This document shows positions 35,397 to 44,900 of a stretch of 64,000 bases of DNA, piece by piece. Below the pieces are notes generated by a model that searched no databases, was not told the origin of the DNA, and saw only the letters and a list, made by a program, of their open reading frames with translations. The position numbers and the translations under genes were made by a program. Each line of letters begins with the position of its first letter. The stretch's first letter is position 1. The stretch is from Sedimentitalea sp039941015 (GTDB lineage Bacteria; Pseudomonadota; Alphaproteobacteria; Rhodobacterales; Rhodobacteraceae): the NCBI RefSeq assembly GCF_039941015.1, contig NZ_JBDVFI010000003.1. One strand, given 5' to 3'.

Positions 35397-37261
35397 AAGA
35401 TCGCCTCCTCGGGATGAAGGCACCGCACCGAGCGTCCCAACGTCCCGGAAAGGGTTAAATCCCCGAAGCGACAATCCTCTTTTGCCTTGGTGCATCGCGA
35501 CGCAAAGGCGCAACCGGGAGGCAGGTCATCGACCGATGGCGGGAGACCGGGAATGGCTGCAAGCTCGCGCTGCCCTTGCCCCAGCTCGGGCACACAAGCG
35601 ATCAACCGCTTGGTATAGGGATGCGCGGGTGCATCGAGTATGGCCTGCGTCGGCCCTTCCTCGACAATCCGTCCGGCATACATCACGGCAACCCGGTCGC
35701 AGAGTTGGCCAACGACGCCAAAGTCATGGGTGATAAAGATGATCGCCAGACCCCGGTCGCGTCGCAAATCATCCAGCAGCGCGAGGATTTGCGCCTGAAC
35801 AGTAACATCCAGCGCGGTAGTAGGTTCATCCGCGATAATGACATCCGGATCATTGGCCAACGCCATCGCGATCCCAACCCGCTGCCGCATGCCGCCTGAC
35901 ATTTCATGAGGATAATTTTCGATACGGCTTTCGGCATTGGGGATGCGCACGGCCTTGAACAGATTGACCGCCTTGGCGCGCGCTTCGCTCCGGCTGACGG
36001 CTTGGTGGCTCTGGATTGCCTCGATCAACTGATCCCCGACCTTATACAGCGGATGAAGCGTCGAAAGCGGATCCTGAAAGATATAGGCGACGCGATCACC
36101 GCGTTTCTGGCGCAGAGCCTCGTAGGGCGCACCGAGCAGGTCCTCACCCCGAAACCAAACCGCGCCGCCAGTGATGACACCGGGCGGCGAGGCGACCAGC
36201 CCCATGACCGAAAGCGCCGTGACGGATTTGCCCGATCCGCTTTCCCCAATGACGCCAAGACATTCGCCCGGCCTGACCGACAGGCTGACGCCACCAACAG
36301 CCTTGTAGATGCGGTTACCGACATGGAACTGCGTTTGCAGGTCCTGGATTGCCAACAAGTCATCCGTCGCTGGCGGAACCGGGCCGCTGCGATCAACCAG
36401 TGTCGTCGCACGCGGACGGCTCAGCGCGCCGGAGCGCAGGCGTGGATCAAGCGCATCGCGCACCCCGTCGCCCAGCAGGTTGATCGACATCACGATCAGG
36501 AAAATCATCACGCCTGGCACGACGGACGTGAACGGATAGGTGATGAGCGCCGAGCGCGCCTCGCCCAGCATGGAGCCAAGATCGGCCTGCGGTGGTTGCG
36601 ACCCAAGACCAAGAAAGCTGAGGCCCGCAGTCTCGAGGATCATCCAGCCCACAGTCGTGGACATCGCAATGATGATGACCGGCAGAACATTGGGCAGCAA
36701 TTCCGATAGAATGATCCTTGTGTGCCCCATTCCGGCCAGCCGCGCGGCGTCAATAAACTCTCGCCCGGCCAAACCCACTGTGATCCCTCGGATGTTCCGG
36801 GCAAAGAATGGCACGTTCACGGCGGCCACCGCGATCAGCGCGTTCATCAGGCCGGGGCCAAGAGCCGCGACAATGGCCAGCGCCAGCAGGATGTAGGGAA
36901 AGGCCATCAACATATCGACACCGCGCATGATGATGTTGTCGACTCTGCCACCGAAGTACCCTGCAATAATGCCAATGGCCGAGCCTATGGTTCCGGCGAT
37001 TGCGGCGGCGGCGATGCCGACAGCAAGGCTCAGCCGGGTGCCGTGCAACAGCCGCGCCAGTTGATCCCGGCCAAGATGGTCTGTTCCCAGCAGATGACCC
37101 GGTGAAAACAGCGGCTGGAATCGATCCGCCGTCGCGGTGACATCTGGATCCTGCAACGGCAAGAGCGGTGTCAGCAGGACCAGCAACAGGATCGCCAAGA
37201 TCACCACCGCGCCCATTGCCGCCAGTCGATTGCGAAACAACAGCTTGAGAAACGTCGTCAT
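35393..37261 (-). CDS. Fused ABC permease-ATPase (DppC + DppD in one chain)
   Basis: A 622-residue protein. About residues 1-285 form a DppC-type inner-membrane permease with five to six helices and the EAA-type loop (REFIDAARLAGMGHTRIILSE). About 300-622 form a DppD-type ATPase: Walker A GESGSGKSV, signature MSGGMRQRVGIAMAL, Walker B VIIADEPTTALD and a Cys-rich tail PPGCAFASRCTKAKEDC. No start codon with a ribosome-binding site is needed between the halves; the linker (GALSRPRATTLVDRSG) is continuous. Permease-ATPase fusions exist in some peptide importers but are the minority form. ATGA overlaps on both sides make the operon tightly coupled. Confidence 0.92.
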   Translation of the reverse strand: MTTFLKLLFRNRLAAMGAVVILAILLLVLLTPLLPLQDPDVTATADRFQPLFSPGHLLGTDHLGRDQLARLLHGTRLSLAVGIAAAAIAGTIGSAIGIIAGYFGGRVDNIIMRGVDMLMAFPYILLALAIVAALGPGLMNALIAVAAVNVPFFARNIRGITVGLAGREFIDAARLAGMGHTRIILSELLPNVLPVIIIAMSTTVGWMILETAGLSFLGLGSQPPQADLGSMLGEARSALITYPFTSVVPGVMIFLIVMSINLLGDGVRDALDPRLRSGALSRPRATTLVDRSGPVPPATDDLLAIQDLQTQFHVGNRIYKAVGGVSLSVRPGECLGVIGESGSGKSVTALSVMGLVASPPGVITGGAVWFRGEDLLGAPYEALRQKRGDRVAYIFQDPLSTLHPLYKVGDQLIEAIQSHQAVSRSEARAKAVNLFKAVRIPNAESRIENYPHEMSGGMRQRVGIAMALANDPDVIIADEPTTALDVTVQAQILALLDDLRRDRGLAIIFITHDFGVVGQLCDRVAVMYAGRIVEEGPTQAILDAPAHPYTKRLIACVPELGQGQRELAAIPGLPPSVDDLPPGCAFASRCTKAKEDCRFGDLTLSGTLGRSVRCLHPEEAIL

Positions 37262-38205
37262 GTCTTGATCCTCGGATCAAGCATGCTCTGCGCGACATCG
37301 ACCATGATGTTGAACATCACATAACAGGCGGCGACGAACACGACGCCCCCCTGCACCAGCAGCAGGTCCCGTTTCAGGATCGCATCCACCAGCATCCGAC
37401 CAACGCCCGGCCATTGGAACACGATCTCGATAAAGACCGAACCGGACAACACAAATCCGGCCTGAATGCCAAGCACTGGGATGATCGACACCATCGCGGC
37501 ACGCAGAGCATGGCCCATCACGACGCGTCGTTCGGGAGCTCCTTTGGCGCGGGCGGTACGTATGTAATCCTGCCGCAAGACTTCGAGCATTGCAGACCGC
37601 GCGAGGCGCGCGATCACTCCGGTCGCGACCGCAGACAGGGCCAGAGCGGGCATCACCAGATGTTTAAGCAGGTCCCACAGATCACCGCCCCCATAAATGG
37701 CGTACATGCCACTGACTGGCAGCCATTTCAGCCGCACCGCGAACAGCAGGATCATCATCATGCCCAGAAAGAATGACGGGACCGATATTCCGATCAAAAC
37801 CGTGAATGTGATTGCCTTGTCGGCAAAGCCGTATTGACGCGCGGCCGAAACAACCCCCGCTAGAATACCCACGAGGGAGCAGAGCACGAAGCTGACCCCG
37901 GCGAGGATCAATGTGGCGCTGAACCGTTCTGTGATCTCATCCAGAACCGGACGGTTCAGTGAATAGCTACGGCCAAAATCGCCTGTCAGCATATTGCCAA
38001 GCCAGATGAAATACCGCTGGATCAACGGCGCATCCAGCCCCAGATCGCGGTTCAGCTTTTCGACGTTTTCGGGTGTCGCATAGGCGCCCAGTATCGCGGT
38101 CGCCGGATCGCCCGGTATCATCGCCATGATCAGAAAGACGATCACCGTGATACCCAGCAGCACAGGGATCGCAGAGATCAGCCGTTTCAGGATATAGCTT
38201 GCCAT
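37258..38205 (-). CDS. Peptide-type ABC transporter permease (DppB-like)
   Basis: A 315-residue inner-membrane permease with about six helices. It opens with YILKRLISAIPVLLGIT, a standard DppB/OppB start. The conserved periplasmic segment GDFGRSYSLNRPV and the EAA loop DYIRTARAKGAPERRVVMGHA follow. It should pair with the permease half of the fused downstream gene. The start at 38205 has CGGAG about ten bases upstream. The ligand is not necessarily a peptide: this family also imports nickel, glutathione, opines and other small amides. Confidence 0.92.
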   Translation of the reverse strand: MASYILKRLISAIPVLLGITVIVFLIMAMIPGDPATAILGAYATPENVEKLNRDLGLDAPLIQRYFIWLGNMLTGDFGRSYSLNRPVLDEITERFSATLILAGVSFVLCSLVGILAGVVSAARQYGFADKAITFTVLIGISVPSFFLGMMMILLFAVRLKWLPVSGMYAIYGGGDLWDLLKHLVMPALALSAVATGVIARLARSAMLEVLRQDYIRTARAKGAPERRVVMGHALRAAMVSIIPVLGIQAGFVLSGSVFIEIVFQWPGVGRMLVDAILKRDLLLVQGGVVFVAACYVMFNIMVDVAQSMLDPRIKT

Positions 38206-38238
38206 ATCACCGGACTCCGGTTCATCCACCCAGATTTA

Positions 38239-38265
38239 GAATGGGCCACCCATGCCAGCCCATTC
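38239..38265 (-). terminator. Intercistronic hairpin between the binding-protein and permease genes
   Basis: An 8-bp perfect stem (GAATGGGC / GCCCATTC) with an 11-base loop in the 67-base gap after the substrate-binding-protein gene. No T tract follows, so it probably stabilises the 3' end of the binding-protein mRNA rather than ending transcription. Confidence 0.45.
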
Positions 38266-38272
38266 ATTCAGG

Positions 38273-39850
38273 TCAGTTCTTGGTCACACCTTGCAGGTGC
38301 AACAGGAACGAAGGTTCAAGACCGAAACCCTCGACACGGTCGCTGGTGACAGCATTCTGTTTCCAGTTGGCAACAAAGACCCAAGGCGCGTCTTGCTGCA
38401 CGATGGTCTGCATTTCCTGATAGAGGCGCGCGCGCTCTGCCTGATCCGTCGCTGTTCGCGCCGCTTCCAGCAGTTCGTCGACCTTTGGGTTGGAGTAATA
38501 GCCCGAATTGAAGCCACCCTGATCGGGCCATGCACCCGTACGCAAGGCAAGATAGGGCAGCGTGTCGGGATCGTTGGTCATCCAGGCCATTTCGGCCATG
38601 TCGGCCTTGCCCTCAAGCCCCGGGTTCACTTCGCCCAGAAAGGTATTCCATTCGTAGGTTTCGATGCTGACGTTCAGCCCAACAGCCGCGAGATCGGCCT
38701 GAATGGCGGTTCCCATTGCAATCGGGTCCAACATGCCGGAACCGCCTTCGGTCACATAGAATTTCAGCTCCGCGCCCTCTGCACCGGCATCCGCCAATAG
38801 TTCACGTGCCTTGTCGGGATCATAGGGATAGGGTTCGAGATCAGCGTTATAGGCCCATGCAAAGGCTGGCGGCGTCGGCCCGGCAGCAACCTCTGCGGTT
38901 CCTTCCAGAACGTCATTCACAATCGCTTCCTTGTTGATCGCATAGTTCGCGGCCTGACGGACGCGGACATCGGCAAACGGCCCTTCCTTGGCGTTCAGGA
39001 TCAGGAACCAGACATGCGGTCCGGCCTGTTGCGCGACGGTAAAGGCATCGCCTTCGAACTGCGACAACGACGTTGGCGGCACCTCGACCATCATGTCGAT
39101 GCCACCGGCCAGCATTTCGGCCACACGCGTGTTGGCATCAGTAATCGGGCGGAATACCACCACATCGGTTCCGGCGGGATCGCCCCAATAGTCGGCGTTG
39201 CGCTCAAGCACCACGGCCTCGTTCGAGCGCCATTCGGCAAAGGTGAACGGCCCGGTGCCGGAAGGATTACGCCCGAAATCGGCGCCATGTTGTTCGACCG
39301 CAGCGGGCGAAACGATCAGGCCAGTGGGATAGGCCAGATTGGATAGGAACGGGGCATAGGGGGCGTTGAGGGTGAATTTGACTGTCAGATCATCAACGAC
39401 TTCTGTCGAAGCAACCGACCCAAAGAAAAAGCTGAGCGGGAACGGGCCGGTATTATGAAACGGATGGCTTTCATCCAGCATGCGGTCGAAATTGAACTTG
39501 ACCGCCTGGGCGTTGAATTCGGTGCCATCGTGAAATTTCACGCCCGGTTTGAGCGTGAAAGTATATTCGGTTCCATCATCGCTGATCGTCCAGCTTTCGG
39601 CCAAGGCCGGTTCGACCTCCAGCGTACCAGACTTATAGCGGGTCAGACCCTCGTACAGGTTCACCAGAATACGGAAATCGTTCACCGCCGTAACAGCGGC
39701 CGGGTCCAGCGATTTCGGCTCGGCGATCTGGCCGACGATCAACACGCCGGGCGGTGTCTGGGCAAAGGTTGGCAAGGCAAAGGACCCAAGGGCCAGCGCG
39801 GCCCCTGCAACGGCGCACAAGCCGCGGCGCGTCCAGTTCATAGGTTTCAT
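38273..39850 (-). CDS. Peptide-type ABC transporter substrate-binding protein (DppA-like)
   Basis: A 525-residue periplasmic binding protein of the SBP_bac_5 family. A signal peptide is visible (twin-Arg-like NWTRRGLCAVAGAALALGSF, cleavage after PTFAQ). The family motif EPKSLDPAAVTAVNDFRI is followed by YEGLTRYKSG and the NPSGTGPFTFAEW region. The start at 39850 follows AGGGAGAT. It is the first gene of the ABC operon and faces twin palindromic operators at 39883-39924. The ligand is unknown. Divergent amidase and reductive dehalogenase genes suggest an amide-linked, possibly halogenated, compound. Confidence 0.92.
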   Translation of the reverse strand: MKPMNWTRRGLCAVAGAALALGSFALPTFAQTPPGVLIVGQIAEPKSLDPAAVTAVNDFRILVNLYEGLTRYKSGTLEVEPALAESWTISDDGTEYTFTLKPGVKFHDGTEFNAQAVKFNFDRMLDESHPFHNTGPFPLSFFFGSVASTEVVDDLTVKFTLNAPYAPFLSNLAYPTGLIVSPAAVEQHGADFGRNPSGTGPFTFAEWRSNEAVVLERNADYWGDPAGTDVVVFRPITDANTRVAEMLAGGIDMMVEVPPTSLSQFEGDAFTVAQQAGPHVWFLILNAKEGPFADVRVRQAANYAINKEAIVNDVLEGTAEVAAGPTPPAFAWAYNADLEPYPYDPDKARELLADAGAEGAELKFYVTEGGSGMLDPIAMGTAIQADLAAVGLNVSIETYEWNTFLGEVNPGLEGKADMAEMAWMTNDPDTLPYLALRTGAWPDQGGFNSGYYSNPKVDELLEAARTATDQAERARLYQEMQTIVQQDAPWVFVANWKQNAVTSDRVEGFGLEPSFLLHLQGVTKN

Positions 39851-39882
39851 TGTGCTATCTCCCTGGTGGTTTTGGGTTTGCA

Positions 39883-39896
39883 TTTATCATGATTAA
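39883..39896. promoter_or_regulatory. Operator half of a palindrome pair, site A
   Basis: TTTATCATGATTAA, an imperfect palindrome one base off the exact version at 39909-39924. Its centre lies 27 bases from that of the second site. It falls in the divergent promoter region of dppA-like and DUF1028 genes and is a likely target of the GntR regulator at 33707-34471. Confidence 0.6.
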
Positions 39897-39908
39897 TTGC
39901 ATTCGTCA

Positions 39909-39924
39909 ATTTATCATGATAAAT
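39909..39924. promoter_or_regulatory. Operator half of a palindrome pair, site B
   Basis: ATTTATCATGATAAAT, a perfect 16-bp palindrome between the divergent ABC-transporter and DUF1028/amidase/dehalogenase genes. Together with site A it would allow one regulator to control both directions. The identity of the binder is inferred from proximity only. Confidence 0.65.
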
Positions 39925-39951
39925 ACGGCTGAACGTTTCAACCGAGGCCCC

Positions 39952-40614
39952 ATGACCTTTTCAATTCTTGCGCGCGACATGAATTCAGATGCCATTGGCG
40001 GTGCTGCCGCCACCGGCAGCCTGTGTGTAGGTGGTTGGGTGTTGCGAGGAGATCCGCGCGCCGGCATGAGCGCCAGCCAAGGCGCGTCACCCAGCACGTT
40101 CTGGGGCGAAGATGTTCTTGCGGCGATGAGGTCAGGGCAAATGGCCGAGGACGCCGTGTGCAAAGTGGTCATGGCCGACTCCGGGCGAGATCATCGACAG
40201 CTTTCCGCACTGGGCCTAACGGGCGACGGCGCGGCCTTTACCGGCACGAAGAACCTGCGAGAAAACGGCAGCATCGCGATCAACGGGGGCATCGTCGCTG
40301 GCAATATGCTGACCAACAAGGACGTTCTGCGCGCGATGGCAGAAACATTTGAACAGGTTACGGACAACCTCGCCCAGCGCCTCCTGACCAGCCTGAATGC
40401 CGGTCACGAAGCTGGGAGCGACATGCGCGGGCTTCAATCCGCCGCCCTGTTGATCGTCTCGCCAGATCATGCCCCGTTGACCTTGCGCGTCGACTATCAC
40501 GAAACACCCCTTCTGGCGTTGGAGGACCTGTATAGACGCGCAACGACTGGGGACTATGCGGAATGGAGTCGTCAGGTGCCAACCTTGACCCAAAGGGAGC
40601 GGATCCTTGACTGA
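39952..40614 (+). CDS. DUF1028 family protein (Ntn-hydrolase-like fold)
   Basis: A 220-residue DUF1028 protein. It starts with the family's canonical MTFSILARD, has LCVGGWVLRGDPRAGMSASQG and retains GDGAAFTGTKNLRENGS. DUF1028 proteins are often annotated as Ntn-hydrolase-superfamily members and occur in amino-acid or amide degradation clusters; their reaction is unproven. The start at 39952 has GAGG a few bases upstream. Its last codons overlap the TTG start of the amidase gene, so they are coupled. It is the first gene of a plus-strand set ending with the reductive dehalogenase. Confidence 0.85.
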   Translation: MTFSILARDMNSDAIGGAAATGSLCVGGWVLRGDPRAGMSASQGASPSTFWGEDVLAAMRSGQMAEDAVCKVVMADSGRDHRQLSALGLTGDGAAFTGTKNLRENGSIAINGGIVAGNMLTNKDVLRAMAETFEQVTDNLAQRLLTSLNAGHEAGSDMRGLQSAALLIVSPDHAPLTLRVDYHETPLLALEDLYRRATTGDYAEWSRQVPTLTQRERILD

Positions 40615-41821
40615 TTGGTGCAAGGTCGCCGCCAGCAGGCTGGCACAGATCGCTGAAGTCTCTGAATCCGGAGCAGGCGTCACCCGGCTGCCGTTCACAC
40701 CAGAGCATCAACAGGCTGTCGCACTCTTGACCAAATGGATGGAAGAGGCGGGCCTGAGTGTCAATCTCGATTGTGCCGGAACGCTGATTGGACGCAAGCC
40801 CGGGCCGAAAGGCAGCGGAACCTTCTATATGGGATCGCATCAGGACAGCGTTCGCCAAGGAGGAGCCTATGACGGCATCATGGGGATTGTGCTGCCAATC
40901 CTTGCGATGCAGCGTCTGAAACAAGACGGCACTACCCTGCCCTATTCTGTCGAGGTGTTGGCGTTTGCAGACGAGGAAGGCGTGCGTTTTCCTACCGCGC
41001 TCATGGGGCCGCGTGCACTGGCTGGAACATTTGATCCGGCGGTTCTGGATTATGTCGATACGGCCGGGATTTCGCTGCGGCAGGCGATGGTCGACTTCGG
41101 TCTCGCGCCGAATGCGGTCACATCCCTTAAACGAGATCGCGGAACCGCAATCGGTTATTTGGAAACCCATATTGAACAGGGTCCCGTGCTTGAGGATGCG
41201 GGCAAGCCTCTTGGCGTTGTCACGGCCATTTGCGGGATCGAACGCCATCAGATCACTTTGACCGGGGAAACCGGCCATGCCGGGACATTACCGATGTCCT
41301 CACGCCGCGATGCATTGGTCGGCGCGGCGGCGATCGTGACAGAGGTGAACCGGTTGGCATCGGCCACACCGGATTTGCGGGGCACGGTCGGCGCATTGCA
41401 GATGCATCCCAACGTGGTCAATGCGGTGCCAAAGGTTGTCCAGATGACGGTCGAGCTGCGATCGCCGGATGATGCCGTTCGTGAAACAGCCTCTGCCGCG
41501 CTGCGTGAATTTGCAAGTAAAACCGCAACGCGAATGGCGCTCGACCTTTCGATGGATCGCACCTATGCGCAGCCCGCGCAGGCCTGTGACCCGGTTCTGA
41601 CGCGTGCGCTTGGCGAGGCCGTGACCGCGCGGTGCGGCACTGCCCTGACGCTGCCATCTGGCGCGACCCATGATGCCTCGGCGATGGCGGACCTCTGCCC
41701 GATCGCGATGCTGTTCGTGAGATGTAGAGGCGGTGTTAGCCATGTTCCGGAAGAATATGCGTCTTCAAATGACCTCGGCACGGCCATCGATGCAATCTGC
41801 GCGTTTCTGACCCGCGAATAG
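40607..41821 (+). CDS. Zn-dependent amidase of the hydantoinase/carbamoylase family (M20-like)
   Basis: A 404-residue metal-dependent hydrolase related to N-carbamoyl-L-amino-acid amidohydrolases, allantoate amidohydrolase and beta-ureidopropionase. Metal ligands are visible in order: His in MGSHQDSVRQGG, Asp in AYDGIMG, the Glu pair in FADEEGVRF, His in YLETHIEQGPVLE, and the last His in PSGATHDASAMA. The dimerisation-domain motif GHAGTLPMSSRRDA is also present. The start is a TTG at 40607 overlapping the DUF1028 stop, with GGGAG seven bases upstream. It would hydrolyse an N-carbamoyl or amide bond of an imported substrate. The exact substrate is unknown. Confidence 0.9.
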   Translation: MTDWCKVAASRLAQIAEVSESGAGVTRLPFTPEHQQAVALLTKWMEEAGLSVNLDCAGTLIGRKPGPKGSGTFYMGSHQDSVRQGGAYDGIMGIVLPILAMQRLKQDGTTLPYSVEVLAFADEEGVRFPTALMGPRALAGTFDPAVLDYVDTAGISLRQAMVDFGLAPNAVTSLKRDRGTAIGYLETHIEQGPVLEDAGKPLGVVTAICGIERHQITLTGETGHAGTLPMSSRRDALVGAAAIVTEVNRLASATPDLRGTVGALQMHPNVVNAVPKVVQMTVELRSPDDAVRETASAALREFASKTATRMALDLSMDRTYAQPAQACDPVLTRALGEAVTARCGTALTLPSGATHDASAMADLCPIAMLFVRCRGGVSHVPEEYASSNDLGTAIDAICAFLTRE

Positions 41822-41928
41822 GACTGGTTTGCGCGGCGTGCATCGGCACTTTGTTGCATTGTCGAAGTTGTGCTTCCCGCATAGGTTGGCCGCAATCATG
41901 TCAGGCTCAGCAGTCAGGTAGCGCTTCA
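41822..41928. other. Gap upstream of the reductive dehalogenase with an IS-end-like motif
   Basis: About 107 bases between the amidase and dehalogenase genes. They include ACTTTGTTGCATTGTCG at 41849-41865. This resembles the GGCTTTGTTGCA-type termini of IS5/IS6-class elements, and a GGCTTTGTTGCAGAG end occurs reversed at 47483-47496 beside the transposase relic. It may be a solo IS end; the match is short. Confidence 0.25.
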
Positions 41929-44900
41929 TTGACCCGTTTCTTTTCCAACGCCAAACGTCCGGTCCATCTCGGTCGGTTCCCGCTTGAAACGCTGAAACGG
42001 GCGACGGACATGCCCGATCTTACGAAGGTTCCCGAAACCCGTCAGTTGTCATTCTCGCGCGAGGATGATCCGGCATCGATTGTAAATGCGATGCGGGACC
42101 ACCAGGCGGTGATGGATGCGATCCGCGGCGGGTTTGTCAACAAGAGCAAGTCCACCTGCCCGGATGACCCGGTCGAACGGGCCAATCATATCAAGGCCTT
42201 CTGCCAATTTGTCGATGCCTCGATGGTGGGGATTGCCCGGTTACCCGCCGGGTCTCTTCTGGAACAACCCTTTCGCAATCCCGACATTGATCGGCTTGCG
42301 GATACACTAAAGACGCAGCAGACCAAGACACTGGCTTCGGGCATCGACATGGTGATGGCTGATCTGCGGGAATCGATGGAGGCTCCGCCAAAGTCGATCG
42401 CCGCCCATACCCATGCCCTGACGATCCTGATCGAACACCAGCGCGATCCGCGACCCGACGAGCGCGGCGCCGATTGGATCCGGAACGCCCAAGACCATCG
42501 CGGCTGTATCCTCGCATCTGAAATCGCGGTGGTGATGGCCAACTACATCCGGCTTCTGGGTTGGGACGCGCAGGCCCACACTCAAAGCACATCGGATGTA
42601 TGCATGAACCAACTCGCCGTCGCCTCGGGTCTGGCGGTCATCCAGAATGGCGAACTGGTGAACCCCTATGTCGGAAGCCGCTTCAGTATTGCTGTCGTGA
42701 CCACCGAGTTTGAGATGCAACCTGATCTGCCCCTCGCCCCGTCGGCCAGCGGCAATAGGGTGAAAAAGCGCCCTGCACTGGCAGAGAACCTGTTTGAAAG
42801 CCGCGACTTTGCTGCAGGGGGCCACCCGTTCGAGACGCTGCGCCGGGTGGCAGAACCCACGACCTACATCGACGAAGACCGCGTGGCGCGCGTGCCAAAG
42901 CGGGCCGACATGTTCGCGCGCGCGCAATTCGGCGAAATGGGCAAACGCCTGCAAGACAGCGCCAAGGGCGGGCATTACGTGCGCAAGGCGGCCCCGTCAT
43001 TTGCACAACGTCGACTGCTGGGTGCGTTCACCCTGTTGCAGGATGGCGAGCCTGCTGCGGAACGGCAATCGGTCGACGCGGCCCGCAACGCCGACAACCT
43101 CAAGGCGGCCAGCTATTTCCTGGGTGCTGATGCGGTCGGGCTATCGGCCTGCCCTGACTGGACATGGTATTCTCATGACGCCGTTGGCGCGCCAATTGTG
43201 CCCGAACATGATCAGGCTGTGTCAATGATCATCGATCAGGGGTTTGAAACCATGGAAGGGGCCAGCGGTGACGACTGGATCGCGGTCAGCCAGTCAATGC
43301 GGGCCTATCTGCGGTTCTCGCTGATTGGCGGTGTGGTGGCCAAGCAGCTGCGCAATCTGGGCTATAAGGCCAAAGCGCATTCGGTGATGGATGGAGAGGT
43401 GTTGCAGCCGCCCTTGTTGCTACTCGCCGGGTTGGGAGAGGTCAGCCGCATTGGTGAGGTCATCCTGAACCCCTTTCTCGGCCCCCGCCTGAAATCCGGC
43501 GCTGTCACCACCAACATGCCGATGACCCATGATCAGCCAATTGATTTCGGCCTGCAGAAATTCTGCGAGTCCTGCAACAAATGCGCCCGCGAATGCCCAT
43601 CCGGCGCGATCACAGCAGGGCCAAAGCTGATGTTCAACGGCTATGAAATCTGGAAATCCGACAGCCAGAAATGCACCACCTACCGGGTCACGCAGCCAGG
43701 CGGGGCGATGTGCGGACGATGCATGAAAACCTGCCCGTGGAACCTCGAAGGGCTGTTTGTGGAAAAGCCGTTTCGCTGGGCGGCGATGAATATGCCATCG
43801 GCGGCCCCTTTGCTCGCGTGGCTGGATGATGCGCTCGACAAGGGCGCAATCAACCCGGTCAAGAAATGGTGGTGGGATTTGGAACTGGGCGAGGATGGCG
43901 GCTATCACCCCACCCCAACACCGGTCAATCATCGCGAATTGCAAAAGGATCTGGAACTCAAATACGAAGATCAGACATTGGCGGTCTATCCCGCCAATCT
44001 GGCCCCGCACCCCTATGCCTATCCGTTCCCGATGAATCGCGATCAGGGCATCGAAGCGTATCAGGCGATGATCACCGCCGAGGAATACCAGAAACGGCTT
44101 GAGGCCGGGCAAACTGAAGGGCTGACCCATGAATACAAGGCAGATGTGACGAGCCCTGTCCTACATGTAGAAATTGCGCTGGCACAGGAAATGGCACCGG
44201 GCATCACCAAGTATGAATTGCGCGCGCTGGATGGCAGCGACCTGCCGGAATGGACTGCGGGTGCCCATATCGACATTGTGGTGGCTCCGGAATTTCTGCG
44301 GCAATATTCGCTGTGCGGTGACCCGGCGGATCGGTCACGCTATCAGATCGCCGTGCTGCGCGAGGATGAAGGTCGCGGCGGGTCACAGCTGTTGCATCGG
44401 ATATTTCGCGAAGGACGCAAGATTTTCATCTCGCGGCCCATCAATCACTTCCCGGTTGCGCAACCTGCCAGCCGTCACCTGCTGATGGGCGGCGGCATCG
44501 GTGTCACGCCGATGATTGCGATGGCCCATGAATTGCACCCCAAGGGTGCAGAGTTCGAACTCCACTATTCGATCCCGTCACGCGAGAATGCCGGGTTCCT
44601 GTCGGAACTGGCTGAGTTTCCCTGGGCCGATCAGGTGCGCCTTCATGTTTCGAACGAAGGTGGCCGCGCCGATTTTGACCAGCTGATCGGACCCTATCAG
44701 ACGGGTTCGCATATTTATGCCTGTGGGGCCGATCGCTATATGCAGGCCGTCATGACACGTGCAAAACTGGCCGGTTTCCCGGAAGAGGCCCGGCACCTAG
44801 AGTATTTCTCGGTGCCCGAAACACCGGACTACGTAAACCATCCCTTCCGGGTGCATCTTGCCAAGTCAGGGCGCGATCTGGATATCCCTGCCGATCAGAG

